A stretch of 64,000 nucleotides of DNA from Flavobacteriales bacterium (GTDB lineage Bacteria > Bacteroidota > Bacteroidia > Flavobacteriales_F > PHOS-HE28): assembly GCA_016713875.1 (NCBI GenBank), contig JADJOI010000003.1, positions 248,001 through 312,000 on the forward strand. Reading direction: 5' to 3'. Position 1 is the first letter of the stretch, and each line of letters begins with the position of its first letter. Positions 8,814-18,190 of this stretch are shown one piece after another. The notes beneath the pieces are model-generated. The model did not search any database, was not told the origin of the DNA, and saw only the letters and a program-made list of their open reading frames with translations. Made by a program: the position numbers and the translations under genes.

Positions 8814-10907
8814 ATGCGTGCCTTGGTGAACGGATCCCGTCTTGTGCTGCTTTGGGCGGTCACCGGTGTGCCGGCCGTCGCCCAGGTGCTCGACGCGCCT
8901 TCGCTCCGCTGTGCCTCGGTGAACGTGTCCGGCGATGTCACCCTCACGTGGATCGTGCCGCCCGATCCGAACGGCATCTTTCAGCAGTACGAAGTGTACC
9001 ACAGCGCGTCGTTGGGCGGCCCGTACGCTGTGGTGCCACCCGCGATCATGGTGTATGGCACCCCCACGTTCACGCACTTCGGGGCGGGTGCCCATCTGGC
9101 CCCGCAGTACTACTACGTCGTGGCTGTCTCCTCCGCGCCACCGCCGAACAGCTCCGCTCCCAGCGACACCCTGGCGTCGATCTTCCTGGAGGTCACTCAG
9201 AGCAGCCCGCTCGGGAGCGCCGTGCTCGACTGGACCCCGCAGCACGTGCCGCACCTGGCCACGGCGGACACCATGTACGACATCTGGATGGAGTACCCCG
9301 TGGGCACCTGGCAGTTGATCGGGTCGGTGGAGGAACCCACCACGCACTACGAGCACATCATCAGCATCTGTGAGGACTCTCTCACCTTCCGGGTCAGCGT
9401 GGCCAACGGCAACCTCTGCACCTCCTTCAGCAGCCGCGACGGGGACGTGTTCCGGGACGACACGCCGCCTTCGCCCCCGGTGATCACGACCGTCTCGGTG
9501 GATACGGCCAACGGTCAGGCCACCATTGATTGGGGCGCAAGTCCGGAAGGGGATACGGACGGGTATATCGTGGTGCTGATCGATGCGCTGGGCAACACCA
9601 TCATCGACACGGTCTGGGGGCAGGGCAACACCTTCTACCAGTATCTGTTGAGCGATGCGGCCACCCTGCCGGAGTCGTTCACGGTGGCGGCTTTCGACAC
9701 CTGCTGGACCGGCAATCCGCCCAGCCCCAACACCAGCGCCACGCTCGATCCGCACACCACCATCCACGCATCCACGAGTTACAACGAATGCGCCTCCTCC
9801 GTCACCATCACATGGACGCCGTACGGGGGATGGCCGGTGGCGAACTACGAGGTGTATGCCCAACAGGCCGGAGGATCCTGGTTTCTGATGGGCATCTTCA
9901 ACCCCACGGCCGGATCCGCCCTGCACGAGAACGTGCTGCCGTTCACCACCTACTCCTACGTGGTGAAGGCGATCGGCGCCAACGGCACCCTGTGGTCGCT
10001 GAGCAACAAGGCCATCCGGCCCACGGACTATCCGCCCGTGCCACAGTTCAACTACATCCGAGTGGCCACGGTGCTGGCCGACGATCACATCCAGGTGGTG
10101 GACAGCGTGGACGGTTCGGCCGCGGCCAGGCTGTACATCCTGGAGCGGAGCGCCAACGGTGAGCCTTTCGAACTGATCACGACCCGATCGGGAGCTGGCG
10201 TGTCGGGCGGAACGCTGGTGTTCGATGACCTTGACGTGGAGGCCGACCAACGGAGCTACAGCTATCGTATCCTGGTGGAGGACAGTTGCGGCGCACCGGT
10301 GGTGACGTCCAACACGGCGTCCACCATCCACCTGCGGGCCGAGGCGGACCTGGAAGGGTTCAGTCACCTCAGCTGGAACGGCTACGGCGACTGGGCCGGC
10401 ACGGTCGGGGCCTACGCCGTGTACCGCAGCATCTCCGGCGGTCCGTGGGAGCTCTTGTTGCTGTTGCCCGGCGGTCAATGGACCTACAGCGATCCCGTTC
10501 AGGACCTGATCGCCACCGACGGGGGCTTCTGCTACTACGTGGAGGCCTTTGAGGTGGGCAACCCCAGCGGCATCGAAGTGTTCAGCCGTAGCAATGAGGC
10601 GTGCGCGGTGCAGGAGGTCCAGTTCTGGCTGCCCAACGCGTTCATCGCCGGAAGCGCCATCGAGGCGAACACCGAGTTCAGGCCGGTGACGGCCTACACG
10701 GGCTTCGCGAGCTATCAGCTGATCATCTACAACCGGTGGGGCCAGAACATCTGGTCGACCAGCGATCCTGCGCAGGGTTGGGACGGGAAAGTGGGGGGCA
10801 CCTATGTGCCCCAGGGGATGTACGGCTACTACTGTGCGTTCGAGAACGGCGAAGGCCGCAAGCTGGATAAGCGGGGCACGGTGACCTTCCTGTGGGGACG
10901 GGAGTAG
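8814..10907 (+). CDS. Large fibronectin-III-like surface protein with T9SS type B sorting domain
   Basis: 697 residues from ATG 8814; a GTG at 8799 that overlaps the previous stop is an alternative. A signal peptide ends at AVAQ. The body is a series of fibronectin-type-III-like beta-sandwich domains, with repeated Y-x-V-Y and Y-x-Y-x-V-x-A strands (FQQYEVYHSA, NYEVYAQQA, GAYAVYRSI). The last ~80 residues (FWLPNAFIAG, IYNRWGQNIWST, GWDGKVGG, YVPQGMYGYY) are a gliding-motility/CHU_C type C-terminal domain, the type B sorting signal of the T9SS. The protein is thus likely exported and fixed at or released from the cell surface. Its ligand is unknown. Confidence 0.85.
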   Translation: MRALVNGSRLVLLWAVTGVPAVAQVLDAPSLRCASVNVSGDVTLTWIVPPDPNGIFQQYEVYHSASLGGPYAVVPPAIMVYGTPTFTHFGAGAHLAPQYYYVVAVSSAPPPNSSAPSDTLASIFLEVTQSSPLGSAVLDWTPQHVPHLATADTMYDIWMEYPVGTWQLIGSVEEPTTHYEHIISICEDSLTFRVSVANGNLCTSFSSRDGDVFRDDTPPSPPVITTVSVDTANGQATIDWGASPEGDTDGYIVVLIDALGNTIIDTVWGQGNTFYQYLLSDAATLPESFTVAAFDTCWTGNPPSPNTSATLDPHTTIHASTSYNECASSVTITWTPYGGWPVANYEVYAQQAGGSWFLMGIFNPTAGSALHENVLPFTTYSYVVKAIGANGTLWSLSNKAIRPTDYPPVPQFNYIRVATVLADDHIQVVDSVDGSAAARLYILERSANGEPFELITTRSGAGVSGGTLVFDDLDVEADQRSYSYRILVEDSCGAPVVTSNTASTIHLRAEADLEGFSHLSWNGYGDWAGTVGAYAVYRSISGGPWELLLLLPGGQWTYSDPVQDLIATDGGFCYYVEAFEVGNPSGIEVFSRSNEACAVQEVQFWLPNAFIAGSAIEANTEFRPVTAYTGFASYQLIIYNRWGQNIWSTSDPAQGWDGKVGGTYVPQGMYGYYCAFENGEGRKLDKRGTVTFLWGRE

Positions 10908-10930
10908 ACCGCTGATCGCCTTGTGCGACC

Positions 10931-10938
10931 TACCTTTG
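10931..10938 (+). promoter_or_regulatory. -7 box of guaB
   Basis: TACCTTTG, an exact TAnnTTTG match, ends only 3 bases before the guaB ATG at 10942. Transcription would begin at or next to the start codon. Confidence 0.65.
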
Positions 10939-10941
10939 TGC

Positions 10942-12465
10942 ATGGAACGATCCCCTACCGGTGTGACGGCCGCAAAGGCCTCCCGGAACTCCGCCAACGG
11001 CCGTGCCGACAAGTTCGTGGGTGAAGGGCTCACCTACGATGATGTGCTTCTGGTGCCCGCCTACAGCGAGGTGCTTCCTCGCGAGGTGGCCATCCGAACG
11101 CGGTTCTCCCGGCGCATCACGCTCAACGTCCCCATCGTCAGCGCTGCGATGGACACGGTGACCGGTTCGGAGCTGGCCATCGCCATCGCCCAGCAGGGCG
11201 GCATCGGCGTGGTGCACAAGAACCAGCCCGTCGCCGCGCAGGCCAACGAGGTGCGCCGCGTGAAGCGCAGCGAGAGCGGCATGATCCTCGATCCCGTGAA
11301 GCTGGAGGAGAAGGCCTTGGTGGGTGATGCCCTCAAGCTCATGGCCGAGAACCGCATCGGAGGCATCCCCGTGGTGTCCTCCGACGGCCGGCTCGTGGGC
11401 ATCGTCACCAACCGCGACCTGCGTTTCGAGAAGCGCATGGGCCGGCCGGTGACCGAGGTGATGACCAAGGACCACCTGATCACCGCCCAGCGCAATACCA
11501 CCATGGGGCAGGCGGAGGAGATCCTGCAGGAACACAAGATCGAGAAGCTGCCCGTGGTGGACGATGCGGGTCGCCTCGTGGGCCTGATCACATACAAGGA
11601 CATCCTGAAGCTCAAGCAACGCCCCAACGCCTGCAAGGACCACCTGGGCCGCCTGCGCGTGGCCGCGGCCATCGGCATCGCCGCCGACAGCTTGGAGCGC
11701 GCCAAGGCCCTGGTCGAGGCGGGGGTCGACGCGTTGGTGATCGACACCGCCCATGGTCACACCCGCGGGGTGGTGGACATGCTCAGGCGCGTGAAGGAAG
11801 CCTATCCCGAGGTGGACGTCGTCGTGGGCAACGTGGCCACCGCCGATGCCGCCCGTGCGCTGGCCGAGGCGGGTGCCGATGCCGTCAAGGTGGGTATCGG
11901 GCCCGGCAGCATCTGCACCACCCGCGTCATCGCCGGGGTGGGGGTGCCCCAGCTCACCGCTGTGCTGGACTGCGCAGCGGGCCTGGAGGGCACCGATGTG
12001 CCCGTGATCGCCGACGGCGGCATCCGGTACACCGGTGATGTGGTGAAGGCCCTGGCTGCCGGCGCCAGCACGGTAATGATCGGCAGCATGTTCGCCGGGG
12101 TGGAGGAAAGCCCCGGTGAGACCATCATCTACGAAGGACGCAGGTTCAAGGCATACCGGGGCATGGGCTCCATCGAGGCCATGCAGCACGGCAGCAAGGA
12201 CCGCTACTTCCAGGACATGGAGGACGACATCAAGAAGCTCGTGCCCGAGGGCATCAGCGGTCGGGTGCCGTTCAAGGGCCGGCTGGAGGAGGTGGTGCAC
12301 CAACTGGTGGGCGGTCTTCGGGCCGGGATGGGGTATTGCGGCGCACCGGACATCGGCGCCCTGAAGCGGGCCCGCTTCATCCGCATCACCTCGGCCGGTG
12401 TGCGCGAGAGCCATCCGCACGACGTCTTCATCACCCGCGAGGCCCCCAACTACAGCCATCACTAG
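10942..12465 (+). CDS. guaB: Inosine-5'-monophosphate dehydrogenase
   Basis: 507 residues. It converts IMP to XMP with NAD+, the committed step of GMP synthesis. The TIM-barrel starts at FVGEGLTYDDVLLVPAYS; two CBS domains sit at about residues 110-230 (HLITAQRNTTMGQAEEIL, IEKLPVVDDAGRLVGLIT); the catalytic loop GPGSICTTR places the thioimidate Cys at residue 325; the flap RGMGS and the C-terminal KGRLEEVVHQLVGGLRAGMGYCGA follow. The ATG at 10942 is chosen over a TTG at 10921 because the promoter box lies between them. An orphan response regulator gene begins 20 bases downstream. Confidence 0.97.
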   Translation: MERSPTGVTAAKASRNSANGRADKFVGEGLTYDDVLLVPAYSEVLPREVAIRTRFSRRITLNVPIVSAAMDTVTGSELAIAIAQQGGIGVVHKNQPVAAQANEVRRVKRSESGMILDPVKLEEKALVGDALKLMAENRIGGIPVVSSDGRLVGIVTNRDLRFEKRMGRPVTEVMTKDHLITAQRNTTMGQAEEILQEHKIEKLPVVDDAGRLVGLITYKDILKLKQRPNACKDHLGRLRVAAAIGIAADSLERAKALVEAGVDALVIDTAHGHTRGVVDMLRRVKEAYPEVDVVVGNVATADAARALAEAGADAVKVGIGPGSICTTRVIAGVGVPQLTAVLDCAAGLEGTDVPVIADGGIRYTGDVVKALAAGASTVMIGSMFAGVEESPGETIIYEGRRFKAYRGMGSIEAMQHGSKDRYFQDMEDDIKKLVPEGISGRVPFKGRLEEVVHQLVGGLRAGMGYCGAPDIGALKRARFIRITSAGVRESHPHDVFITREAPNYSHH

Positions 12466-12485
12466 GGATCGCCGATCTTGGGGCC

Positions 12486-13127
12486 ATGTCGCCCGTTCGC
12501 ATCCTGGTGGTGGACGCCCTCGAACTGGTCCATGAAGGTCTCAAGGCCCGCTACATCGACTCACCGGTCCTGGACCTTTCCGCCTACGCGGGTACCGGTG
12601 AGGCCATGCTGGAACGCATTCGGCTGGATCCGCCCGACCTTGTACTGCTGGACGTTTCGCTGCCCGTCATGGATGGCATCGACGCCATGCGCGCCCTCCA
12701 CAAGGAGCACCCGCAGGTGAAAGCCCTGGCCCACTCCCTCCTCAACGGCATCGAATACGTCAACAGCATGTTGCTGGAAGGCGCATCGGGCTATGTGGTG
12801 AAGAACGGTCCCAGGGAGGAGCTGCCCCAGGCCGTGCGCACCGTGATGGCCGGTGGGCGCCACCTCAGCCCGGCCGCCCAGGAGGCGGTGGACAAGGGCT
12901 ACAGCTACACTGAAAAGCGGCCCGACGGGGAGTACGTCGGCCTCACCGTCCGGGAACGGGAGATCATCCGGTTGGTCGCCCTGGAACGAACCAACGCCGA
13001 GATCGCCGTGGCACTTTTCATCAGCGAGGACACCGTGAAGACGCATCGGCGCAACCTGATGACCAAGCTCAACGTGCGCAGCACGGCCGGCCTTGTGCGG
13101 TACGCCGTGGACCGCTGCTGGGTGTGA
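12486..13127 (+). CDS. NarL/LuxR-type response regulator, orphan, altered acidic pocket
   Basis: 213 residues: an N-terminal receiver domain (about 1-120) and a C-terminal LuxR-type helix-turn-helix (about 150-210, LTVREREIIRLVALERTNAEIA then DTVKTHRRNLMTKLNV). The phospho-acceptor Asp is in LVLLDVSLPVMDG and the conserved Lys in YVVKNG. The usual Asp-Asp pair after beta 1 (VVDDH in most relatives) is VVDAL here, so one acidic metal ligand is replaced by Ala. No sensor kinase gene is adjacent. The start at 12486 is the ATG nearest the conserved VRILVVD strand. It follows guaB by 20 bases and may share its transcript. Target genes are unknown. Confidence 0.88.
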   Translation: MSPVRILVVDALELVHEGLKARYIDSPVLDLSAYAGTGEAMLERIRLDPPDLVLLDVSLPVMDGIDAMRALHKEHPQVKALAHSLLNGIEYVNSMLLEGASGYVVKNGPREELPQAVRTVMAGGRHLSPAAQEAVDKGYSYTEKRPDGEYVGLTVREREIIRLVALERTNAEIAVALFISEDTVKTHRRNLMTKLNVRSTAGLVRYAVDRCWV

Positions 13128-13206
13128 CCGGGCCCGCAGGAACACCCCTTGTGGGTATTGGCACCGCGCAGGGAGGGCTCCACATTTGGACCATCAACCT
13201 GCGCCC

Positions 13207-13686
13207 GTGGGCCCCCTGAAGTCCCTCCGCCTCGTGTGTGCCGCCCTACTGCTGGCCGCACCGTTCGCCGCACGTGCCTTGGACCATGTGGTGATCACAG
13301 GTTGGCTTAGTGCCGCTGAGGCCGATCAGGCCGACGCCGTGCTATCGGTGGAGCTGGAGGGGGAGACCTGTGTGTACGCGCTGCTGGAACCGGACGGCCG
13401 CTTCAGCTTCAGCCTGCCGGTGGATGCCCGGGCCGAGCTGTTCTTCGTCAAGCCTGGGCACGTGGGAAAGCGGATCGCGGTGGACACCCGCCATGCGGAC
13501 GAAAGCGCGAAGGCCCGCCGCGAGAACAAGGATGTCCGCTTCGAGGTGGTCCTGGAGCGGGAGGGTGAGCGGACCGTCGCGCACGTGGCGGGACCTGTGG
13601 GCAGCATCAGCTTCCTGAGGGGGACCGGGCTGATGAAGGTGCGCTATCCGGCTGGTGCGGCCGGCCGCGCGGCGCGGTGGCGGTGA
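13207..13686 (+). CDS. Small secreted protein of unknown function
   Basis: 159 residues from GTG 13207; no ATG is available. The start is supported by a CACATTTG box about 20 bases upstream. An N-terminal signal peptide (LVCAALLLAAPFAARA) is followed by ~120 residues of beta-rich sequence with a G-(R)-F-S-F-x-L-P-V segment like that of carboxypeptidase-regulatory-type beta-sandwich domains and a charged stretch (DESAKARRENKD). I do not recognise a family. It stands alone between the response regulator and the folding operon. The C-terminus is rich in Gly/Ala/Arg and may be unstructured. Confidence 0.6.
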   Translation: MGPLKSLRLVCAALLLAAPFAARALDHVVITGWLSAAEADQADAVLSVELEGETCVYALLEPDGRFSFSLPVDARAELFFVKPGHVGKRIAVDTRHADESAKARRENKDVRFEVVLEREGERTVAHVAGPVGSISFLRGTGLMKVRYPAGAAGRAARWR

Positions 13687-13755
13687 CGAGGGAGCCATCC
13701 ACGCCGTTCAGATCTTTTTACACGGATCGGAGAGGCGTCGCACCGGCGAACCGGT

Positions 13756-13763
13756 TACATTTG
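13756..13763 (+). promoter_or_regulatory. -7 box of the folding operon
   Basis: TACATTTG, an exact TAnnTTTG match, lies 16 bases before the ATG at 13780 that opens the isomerase-lipoprotein-SurA series. Confidence 0.6.
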
Positions 13764-13779
13764 CGACCCTTCAACCGAG

Positions 13780-15942
13780 ATGCCTACTGTTATGGAAATG
13801 AGGAAGTTCGTTCTTTTCGCCGGCCTCTTCGTCGCCGGACACCTCGCCGCTCAGGACGGCGTGGCCGACCCTGTGGTGATGACCGTGGACGGCAAACCCG
13901 TCAGCCGCACCGAGTTCGAGGCCATCTACAAGAAGAACAACAAGGATGCGGCCGTCACCCAGCAAGCACTGGATGAATACCTCGACCTCTTCATCAACTA
14001 CAAGCTGAAGGTGCGTGAGGCGGAAGTGCTCGGCATGGACACGGTGACCAAGTTCCGCACCGAGCTCGACGGCTATCGCAAGCAGCTGGCCCGTCCCTAC
14101 CTCATCGACCGCGAACTGAACGACCAGCTGATCAAGGAGGCCTACGACCGGTCACGGACCGAGATGCGGGCCAGCCACATCCTGGTGCAGGTGGGTGAGG
14201 AGGCCACGCCCGAGGACACCGCTGCGGCCTGGAAGCGCATCATGGCCCTGCGTGAGCGCGTGGCCAAGGGCGAGGACTTCGGCACCGTGGCCAAGAGCAA
14301 AGGGGGCAGCGATGACCCCAGCGCGCAGAAGAACGGCGGTGACCTGGGCTGGTTCAGCGCCTTGCAGATGGTCTATCCCTTCGAGAGCGCCGTGTACACC
14401 ACCCCGGTCGGCCAGCTGAGCCAGCCGGTCCGCACCCGCTTCGGCTACCACATCATCAAGGTCACCGATACGCGCCCGGCGCGCGGCCAGGTGAAGGTGG
14501 CCCATGTCATGCTGCGCGCCTCCGACCAGGATACGCCAGAGCGGCAGGCCGATACCGAACGGCGCATCCGCGAGATCCATCAGCAGGTCGCCTCGGGCAG
14601 CGTCACCTTCGCCGACGCCGCCCTGAAGTTCAGTGAGGACGAGAGCTCCAGCACCAAGGGGGGCGAGCTGCCCATGTTCGGAACGGGCAAGATGATCGAG
14701 GAGTTCGAGGATGTGGCCTTCGGACTGAAAGCCAATGACGAGGTGAGCGCGCCGTTCAAGACCCGCTACGGCTGGCACATCGTCAAGCGACTGGATGCCA
14801 TGCCTCCGCCCGCGTTCGAGCAGGCCAAGGCCGATCTCAAGAGCCGCATCAGCCGCGACAGCCGCGCCGACATCACGCGCCGCGCCTTCCTCGACAAGCT
14901 GCGCGCCAACTACAACTACAAGCCTGACCTCAAGGCCGTGAAGGCCGTGGTCCCCCTGCTGGACAGCACCATCTTCCGGAAGGGGGCCCAGGTGCTCGAC
15001 ACGCTCAGCCGCAAGGACGTGGTGGAAGGCCTCATCGTGCGCAAGGACGGCCGCTACAAGCGGGAGCTCAACGGCACCATCAAGGAAGGCAAGCTGGTGA
15101 ACGTGCGCAGCCGCAAGCACGACGACCTGACGCAGACGCCGACGGATACCGTGGTGGTGCGCGATGTCCATGAGGGTTGGACGCCCGATGCCGCAAGAGC
15201 CGCCAAGCTCACCAAGCCGGTATTCACCATCGACGGGCGGAGCTTCACCCAGGCCGACCTGCTCGCGTACCTGCAGGACAAGCAACGCCGCGAACCGGGC
15301 CGCTCCTTCTCCGCGTATGTGGATGAGCGCTTCCAGCAGTTCGTGGACGATAAGCTGATGGAATACGAGGACGGTCGGCTGGAGGAGAAGTACCCGGAGT
15401 TCCGTCTGTTGATGAAGGAGTACCGCGACGGGATCCTCCTGTTCGAGCTCACCGACCAGAAGGTGTGGAGCAAGGCCGTGAAGGACAGCACGGGACTGCA
15501 GGCCTACCACAAGGCGCACGAACGCGACTTCATGTGGGATACCCGCTACCGCGGCGACATCTACACCTGCGCGAATGCCGACGTGGCCAAGAAGGCCCGG
15601 GCCCTCTACAAGAAGGGGAAGCGCGGCGCCGATCTGCAGGCCGAGCTCACCAAGACCTCCGCCCTCGACCTGGAACACGTCAACGGCACCTGGACCGCCG
15701 ACGAGAAACCCTATCTGAAGGGCATCGTCAACATCGGCCTCTCGGAGAACTTCAACGTGGACGGCCGCGTGGTGATGGTCGATCTGCAGGAGGTGATCCC
15801 CGCCACGCCCAAGACCATGGACGAGGCCCGCGGCCTGATCACCGCGGCCTACCAGGACCAGCTCGAGAAGGACTGGATCACGGAGCTCCGCGGCAAGTAC
15901 GAGGTCCGTGTCAACAAGGACGTGCTCTATTCCATCCGCTGA
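13780..15942 (+). CDS. Periplasmic PpiC/SurA-type peptidyl-prolyl isomerase (large)
   Basis: 720 residues; ATGs at 13792 and 13798 are alternative starts. A signal peptide ends at HLAAQ. After an N-terminal SurA-like helical segment (DEYLDLFINYKLKVREAEVLGMD) come two parvulin domains, about residues 125-235 (MRASHILVQVG ... GYHIIKVTD) and 240-345 (KVAHVMLRAS ... GWHIVKRLD). The ~370-residue C-terminal part has no assigned domain but contains a second helical chaperone-like segment (FQQFVDDKLMEYEDGRLEEKYPEF). It likely helps fold outer-membrane or T9SS-exported proteins in the periplasm. Only 3 bases separate it from the next gene, and a SurA gene and a MoxR gene follow, an order I associate with Bacteroidota. 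Confidence 0.9.
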   Translation: MPTVMEMRKFVLFAGLFVAGHLAAQDGVADPVVMTVDGKPVSRTEFEAIYKKNNKDAAVTQQALDEYLDLFINYKLKVREAEVLGMDTVTKFRTELDGYRKQLARPYLIDRELNDQLIKEAYDRSRTEMRASHILVQVGEEATPEDTAAAWKRIMALRERVAKGEDFGTVAKSKGGSDDPSAQKNGGDLGWFSALQMVYPFESAVYTTPVGQLSQPVRTRFGYHIIKVTDTRPARGQVKVAHVMLRASDQDTPERQADTERRIREIHQQVASGSVTFADAALKFSEDESSSTKGGELPMFGTGKMIEEFEDVAFGLKANDEVSAPFKTRYGWHIVKRLDAMPPPAFEQAKADLKSRISRDSRADITRRAFLDKLRANYNYKPDLKAVKAVVPLLDSTIFRKGAQVLDTLSRKDVVEGLIVRKDGRYKRELNGTIKEGKLVNVRSRKHDDLTQTPTDTVVVRDVHEGWTPDAARAAKLTKPVFTIDGRSFTQADLLAYLQDKQRREPGRSFSAYVDERFQQFVDDKLMEYEDGRLEEKYPEFRLLMKEYRDGILLFELTDQKVWSKAVKDSTGLQAYHKAHERDFMWDTRYRGDIYTCANADVAKKARALYKKGKRGADLQAELTKTSALDLEHVNGTWTADEKPYLKGIVNIGLSENFNVDGRVVMVDLQEVIPATPKTMDEARGLITAAYQDQLEKDWITELRGKYEVRVNKDVLYSIR

Positions 15943-15945
15943 CGA

Positions 15946-16809
15946 TTGCATCGCAGCGCGCGTCACGCCTTGCATGCTGTGCTGATCGGCAGCGCACTGG
16001 CCGTCGGGTGCGCCTCCGAGCAGGACGGGTCGGACCCGCCCGTGGCAAGGGCTTACGGCCACACGCTCTTCTGGAGCGATCTGAGGCAGGTGGTGCCGGT
16101 GGACGCCACAGCGGAGGACAGCGCCACCCTTGCCCGCGGGTACGTGGACAACTGGCTGCGCGAACAGGTGCTGCTGGCCAGCGCCGAGCGCAATCTGCCC
16201 GAGGTCGGCATGGATGTGGAGGCCCGGATCCACGACTACCGCAACTCCCTCATCATCTACGCTTACGAACAGGCCGTGGTGGAGCAGAAGCTGGATACGG
16301 TCGTGACCGCCGCCCAGCTGCAGCAGCACTACGAGAGCGACCGGAAGGACTTCGCCCTGAAAGAGGACATCCTGCGCGCCCGCTGGTTCAGGGTGCGCGA
16401 CGAGGAGCCAAGGCAGCTGCGCCAACTGGAACGCTGGTTCACGGGCGGACGGCCCGACGACCTGCATGAACTGGAGGTCTGGCTCGCGCTCAAGGGCATC
16501 ACCATCAACGACCCGGGACCGGCCTGGTCCGCCCTTGGCCTGTTCGCTGCGCAGGTGCCGGTGGTCAGGGGTGAGGTGCTGGGCCGGTTGCGCAGCAGCG
16601 AGCGCCTGGTGCTGGCGGACAGCACTGGAACCTATTTCGTGGAGGTGCTCGAACACCGCCGGACCGGGGAGGAGCCACCGCTCTCCCTGGTGGCGCCGGA
16701 CATCCGCACCATCGTGCTCAATCAGCGCAAGATGAAGCTGATCGCCGACATGCGTGACGATCTTTACCGCCAGGCCCTGGCCAACGGGGACATCCATGCC
16801 GAACGATAG
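15946..16809 (+). CDS. Lipoprotein, SurA-like helical chaperone without clear isomerase site
   Basis: 287 residues from TTG 15946, three bases after the preceding stop; no ATG start is available. The N-terminus (HAVLIGSALAVGCAS) has a lipobox with Cys as the lipidated residue. The segment RGYVDNWLREQVLLASAERNL and the following helices resemble the N-terminal chaperone region of SurA/PpiD proteins, but a convincing parvulin domain is not visible, so it may act as a pure chaperone. The gene overlaps the start of the SurA gene by 14 bases, so the three genes form one translational unit. Function beyond envelope protein folding is inference from context. Confidence 0.75.
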   Translation: MHRSARHALHAVLIGSALAVGCASEQDGSDPPVARAYGHTLFWSDLRQVVPVDATAEDSATLARGYVDNWLREQVLLASAERNLPEVGMDVEARIHDYRNSLIIYAYEQAVVEQKLDTVVTAAQLQQHYESDRKDFALKEDILRARWFRVRDEEPRQLRQLERWFTGGRPDDLHELEVWLALKGITINDPGPAWSALGLFAAQVPVVRGEVLGRLRSSERLVLADSTGTYFVEVLEHRRTGEEPPLSLVAPDIRTIVLNQRKMKLIADMRDDLYRQALANGDIHAER

Positions 16810-18160
16810 CCGCATCCTGCACCTTTGCGCCACCCTCGCGATGGCGGCTCCGCTCTGGGCGCAGCCGGTGCCCGAAGTGGTCGATGGTATCGTGGGCGTG
16901 GTGGGCCGGGAGGTGGTGCTGCTCAGCGATCTGCAGGGGCGCCAGGAGCAGCTGCGCCAGAACGGAGTGCCCGTCACCGCTGCGGCGACCTGCGAGGAAC
17001 TGCGCGGCCTGCTCTATGAGCGCATGCTCCTGGATCAGGCGATGCTGGACAGTGTGATGGTGGACGAGGGCCAGGTGCAGGCCGAGCTCGACCGCCGGAT
17101 CCGGTATTTCATCATGCAGCTAGGCTCCCAGGAGAAGCTTGAGGAGTTCTATGGCAAGTCCATCGCCGAGATCAAGGACGATTTCCACGACCAGGTGCAG
17201 CAGCAGTTGCTGGTGCAGCGCATGGAGGGCCAGGTCTCCGGCGAGATCCGGGTCTCCCCCCGCGATGTCGAGCGCTTCTTCAAGGAGATCCCCGAGGACA
17301 GCCTGCCCTACATCAACGCCCAGGTGGAGTTCGCCCAGATCGTGCGCACCCCGCGCGTGAGCGATGCGGAGGACAGCAGGGTCCGCCGGCGGATCGAGGG
17401 CTTCCGGGACAATGTGGTGAAAGGGGAAAAGGACTTCTGCACCCTCGCCATCCTGTACAGCGAGGATCCTGGCTCGGCCCAGAATTGCGGGGAGCTCGGT
17501 CTGGTGCCTCTCGGGGCCATGGTGCCCGAGTTCGACGCGGTGGCCATGAGCCTCAAGGAAGGAGAGGTGAGCCAGGTGTTCAAGACCAGCTACGGCTATC
17601 ACTTCATGCAGCTCATCGAGCGCCGGGGCGAACAGTACAACGCCCGGCACATCCTGCTGAAACCGCAGGTGGGCAACGAGGACCTGCTGGCGGCGCGCCG
17701 CTTCCTGGACAGCCTGGCCACACAGATCCGCTCCGGCACGCTGGACTTCGGCACGGCCGCCGCCGATCACAGCGACGACGAGGAGTCGCGTTCCTCCAGC
17801 GGCATCGTCATCGAACCCAACAGCAACAGCGCGCGCTGGTCGATCGGCGAGCTCGACCAGCAGACCTTCTTCGTGGTGGACAAGCTGGCGGTGCAGGAGG
17901 TGAGCGAACCGGCCGTGATCACCTCGGAGGACGGCACGCGCAGCTTCAGGATCATCAAGCTGCTTCGCCGCACCGAGCCCCATCAGGCCAACCTGAAGGA
18001 CGACTACCAGCTGCTGCTCCAGGCCGCCGAGGGCCGGCTCCGCACCAAGGCGGTGGACGATTGGGTGCGGCTGAAGCTGGCCGATACCTATATCCGCGTG
18101 GACCCCGCGCACGCCGGCTGTCCCTTCCTGCGCGATTGGAACATCGCCGGGGGTGAATGA
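16796..18160 (+). CDS. surA: SurA-type periplasmic peptidyl-prolyl isomerase/chaperone
   Basis: 454 residues from ATG 16796, which overlaps the end of the lipoprotein gene. A signal peptide ends at LWAQ. Then come the SurA N-terminal chaperone domain (VDGIVGVVGREVVLLSDLQ ... ERMLLDQAMLDSV), a first parvulin domain (about residues 170-275, VEFAQIVRTPR ... GYHFMQLIE), and a second one (about 280-385, YNARHILLKPQVG). The architecture and length match SurA, which escorts outer-membrane barrels to the BAM machinery. It is the third gene of the folding operon; a MoxR ATPase gene follows after 30 bases. Confidence 0.93.
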   Translation: MPNDSRILHLCATLAMAAPLWAQPVPEVVDGIVGVVGREVVLLSDLQGRQEQLRQNGVPVTAAATCEELRGLLYERMLLDQAMLDSVMVDEGQVQAELDRRIRYFIMQLGSQEKLEEFYGKSIAEIKDDFHDQVQQQLLVQRMEGQVSGEIRVSPRDVERFFKEIPEDSLPYINAQVEFAQIVRTPRVSDAEDSRVRRRIEGFRDNVVKGEKDFCTLAILYSEDPGSAQNCGELGLVPLGAMVPEFDAVAMSLKEGEVSQVFKTSYGYHFMQLIERRGEQYNARHILLKPQVGNEDLLAARRFLDSLATQIRSGTLDFGTAAADHSDDEESRSSSGIVIEPNSNSARWSIGELDQQTFFVVDKLAVQEVSEPAVITSEDGTRSFRIIKLLRRTEPHQANLKDDYQLLLQAAEGRLRTKAVDDWVRLKLADTYIRVDPAHAGCPFLRDWNIAGGE

Positions 18161-18190
18161 CCCTCTTGATCGCGGTATTTTCGGCCCCCC

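Noticed and set aside
8622..11033. An 800-codon minus-strand frame
   Set aside because: Antisense to the FabK-like gene and the T9SS type B protein gene, which have clear motifs; composition is rich in His, Arg, Gly and Val as in antisense frames of high-GC genes.
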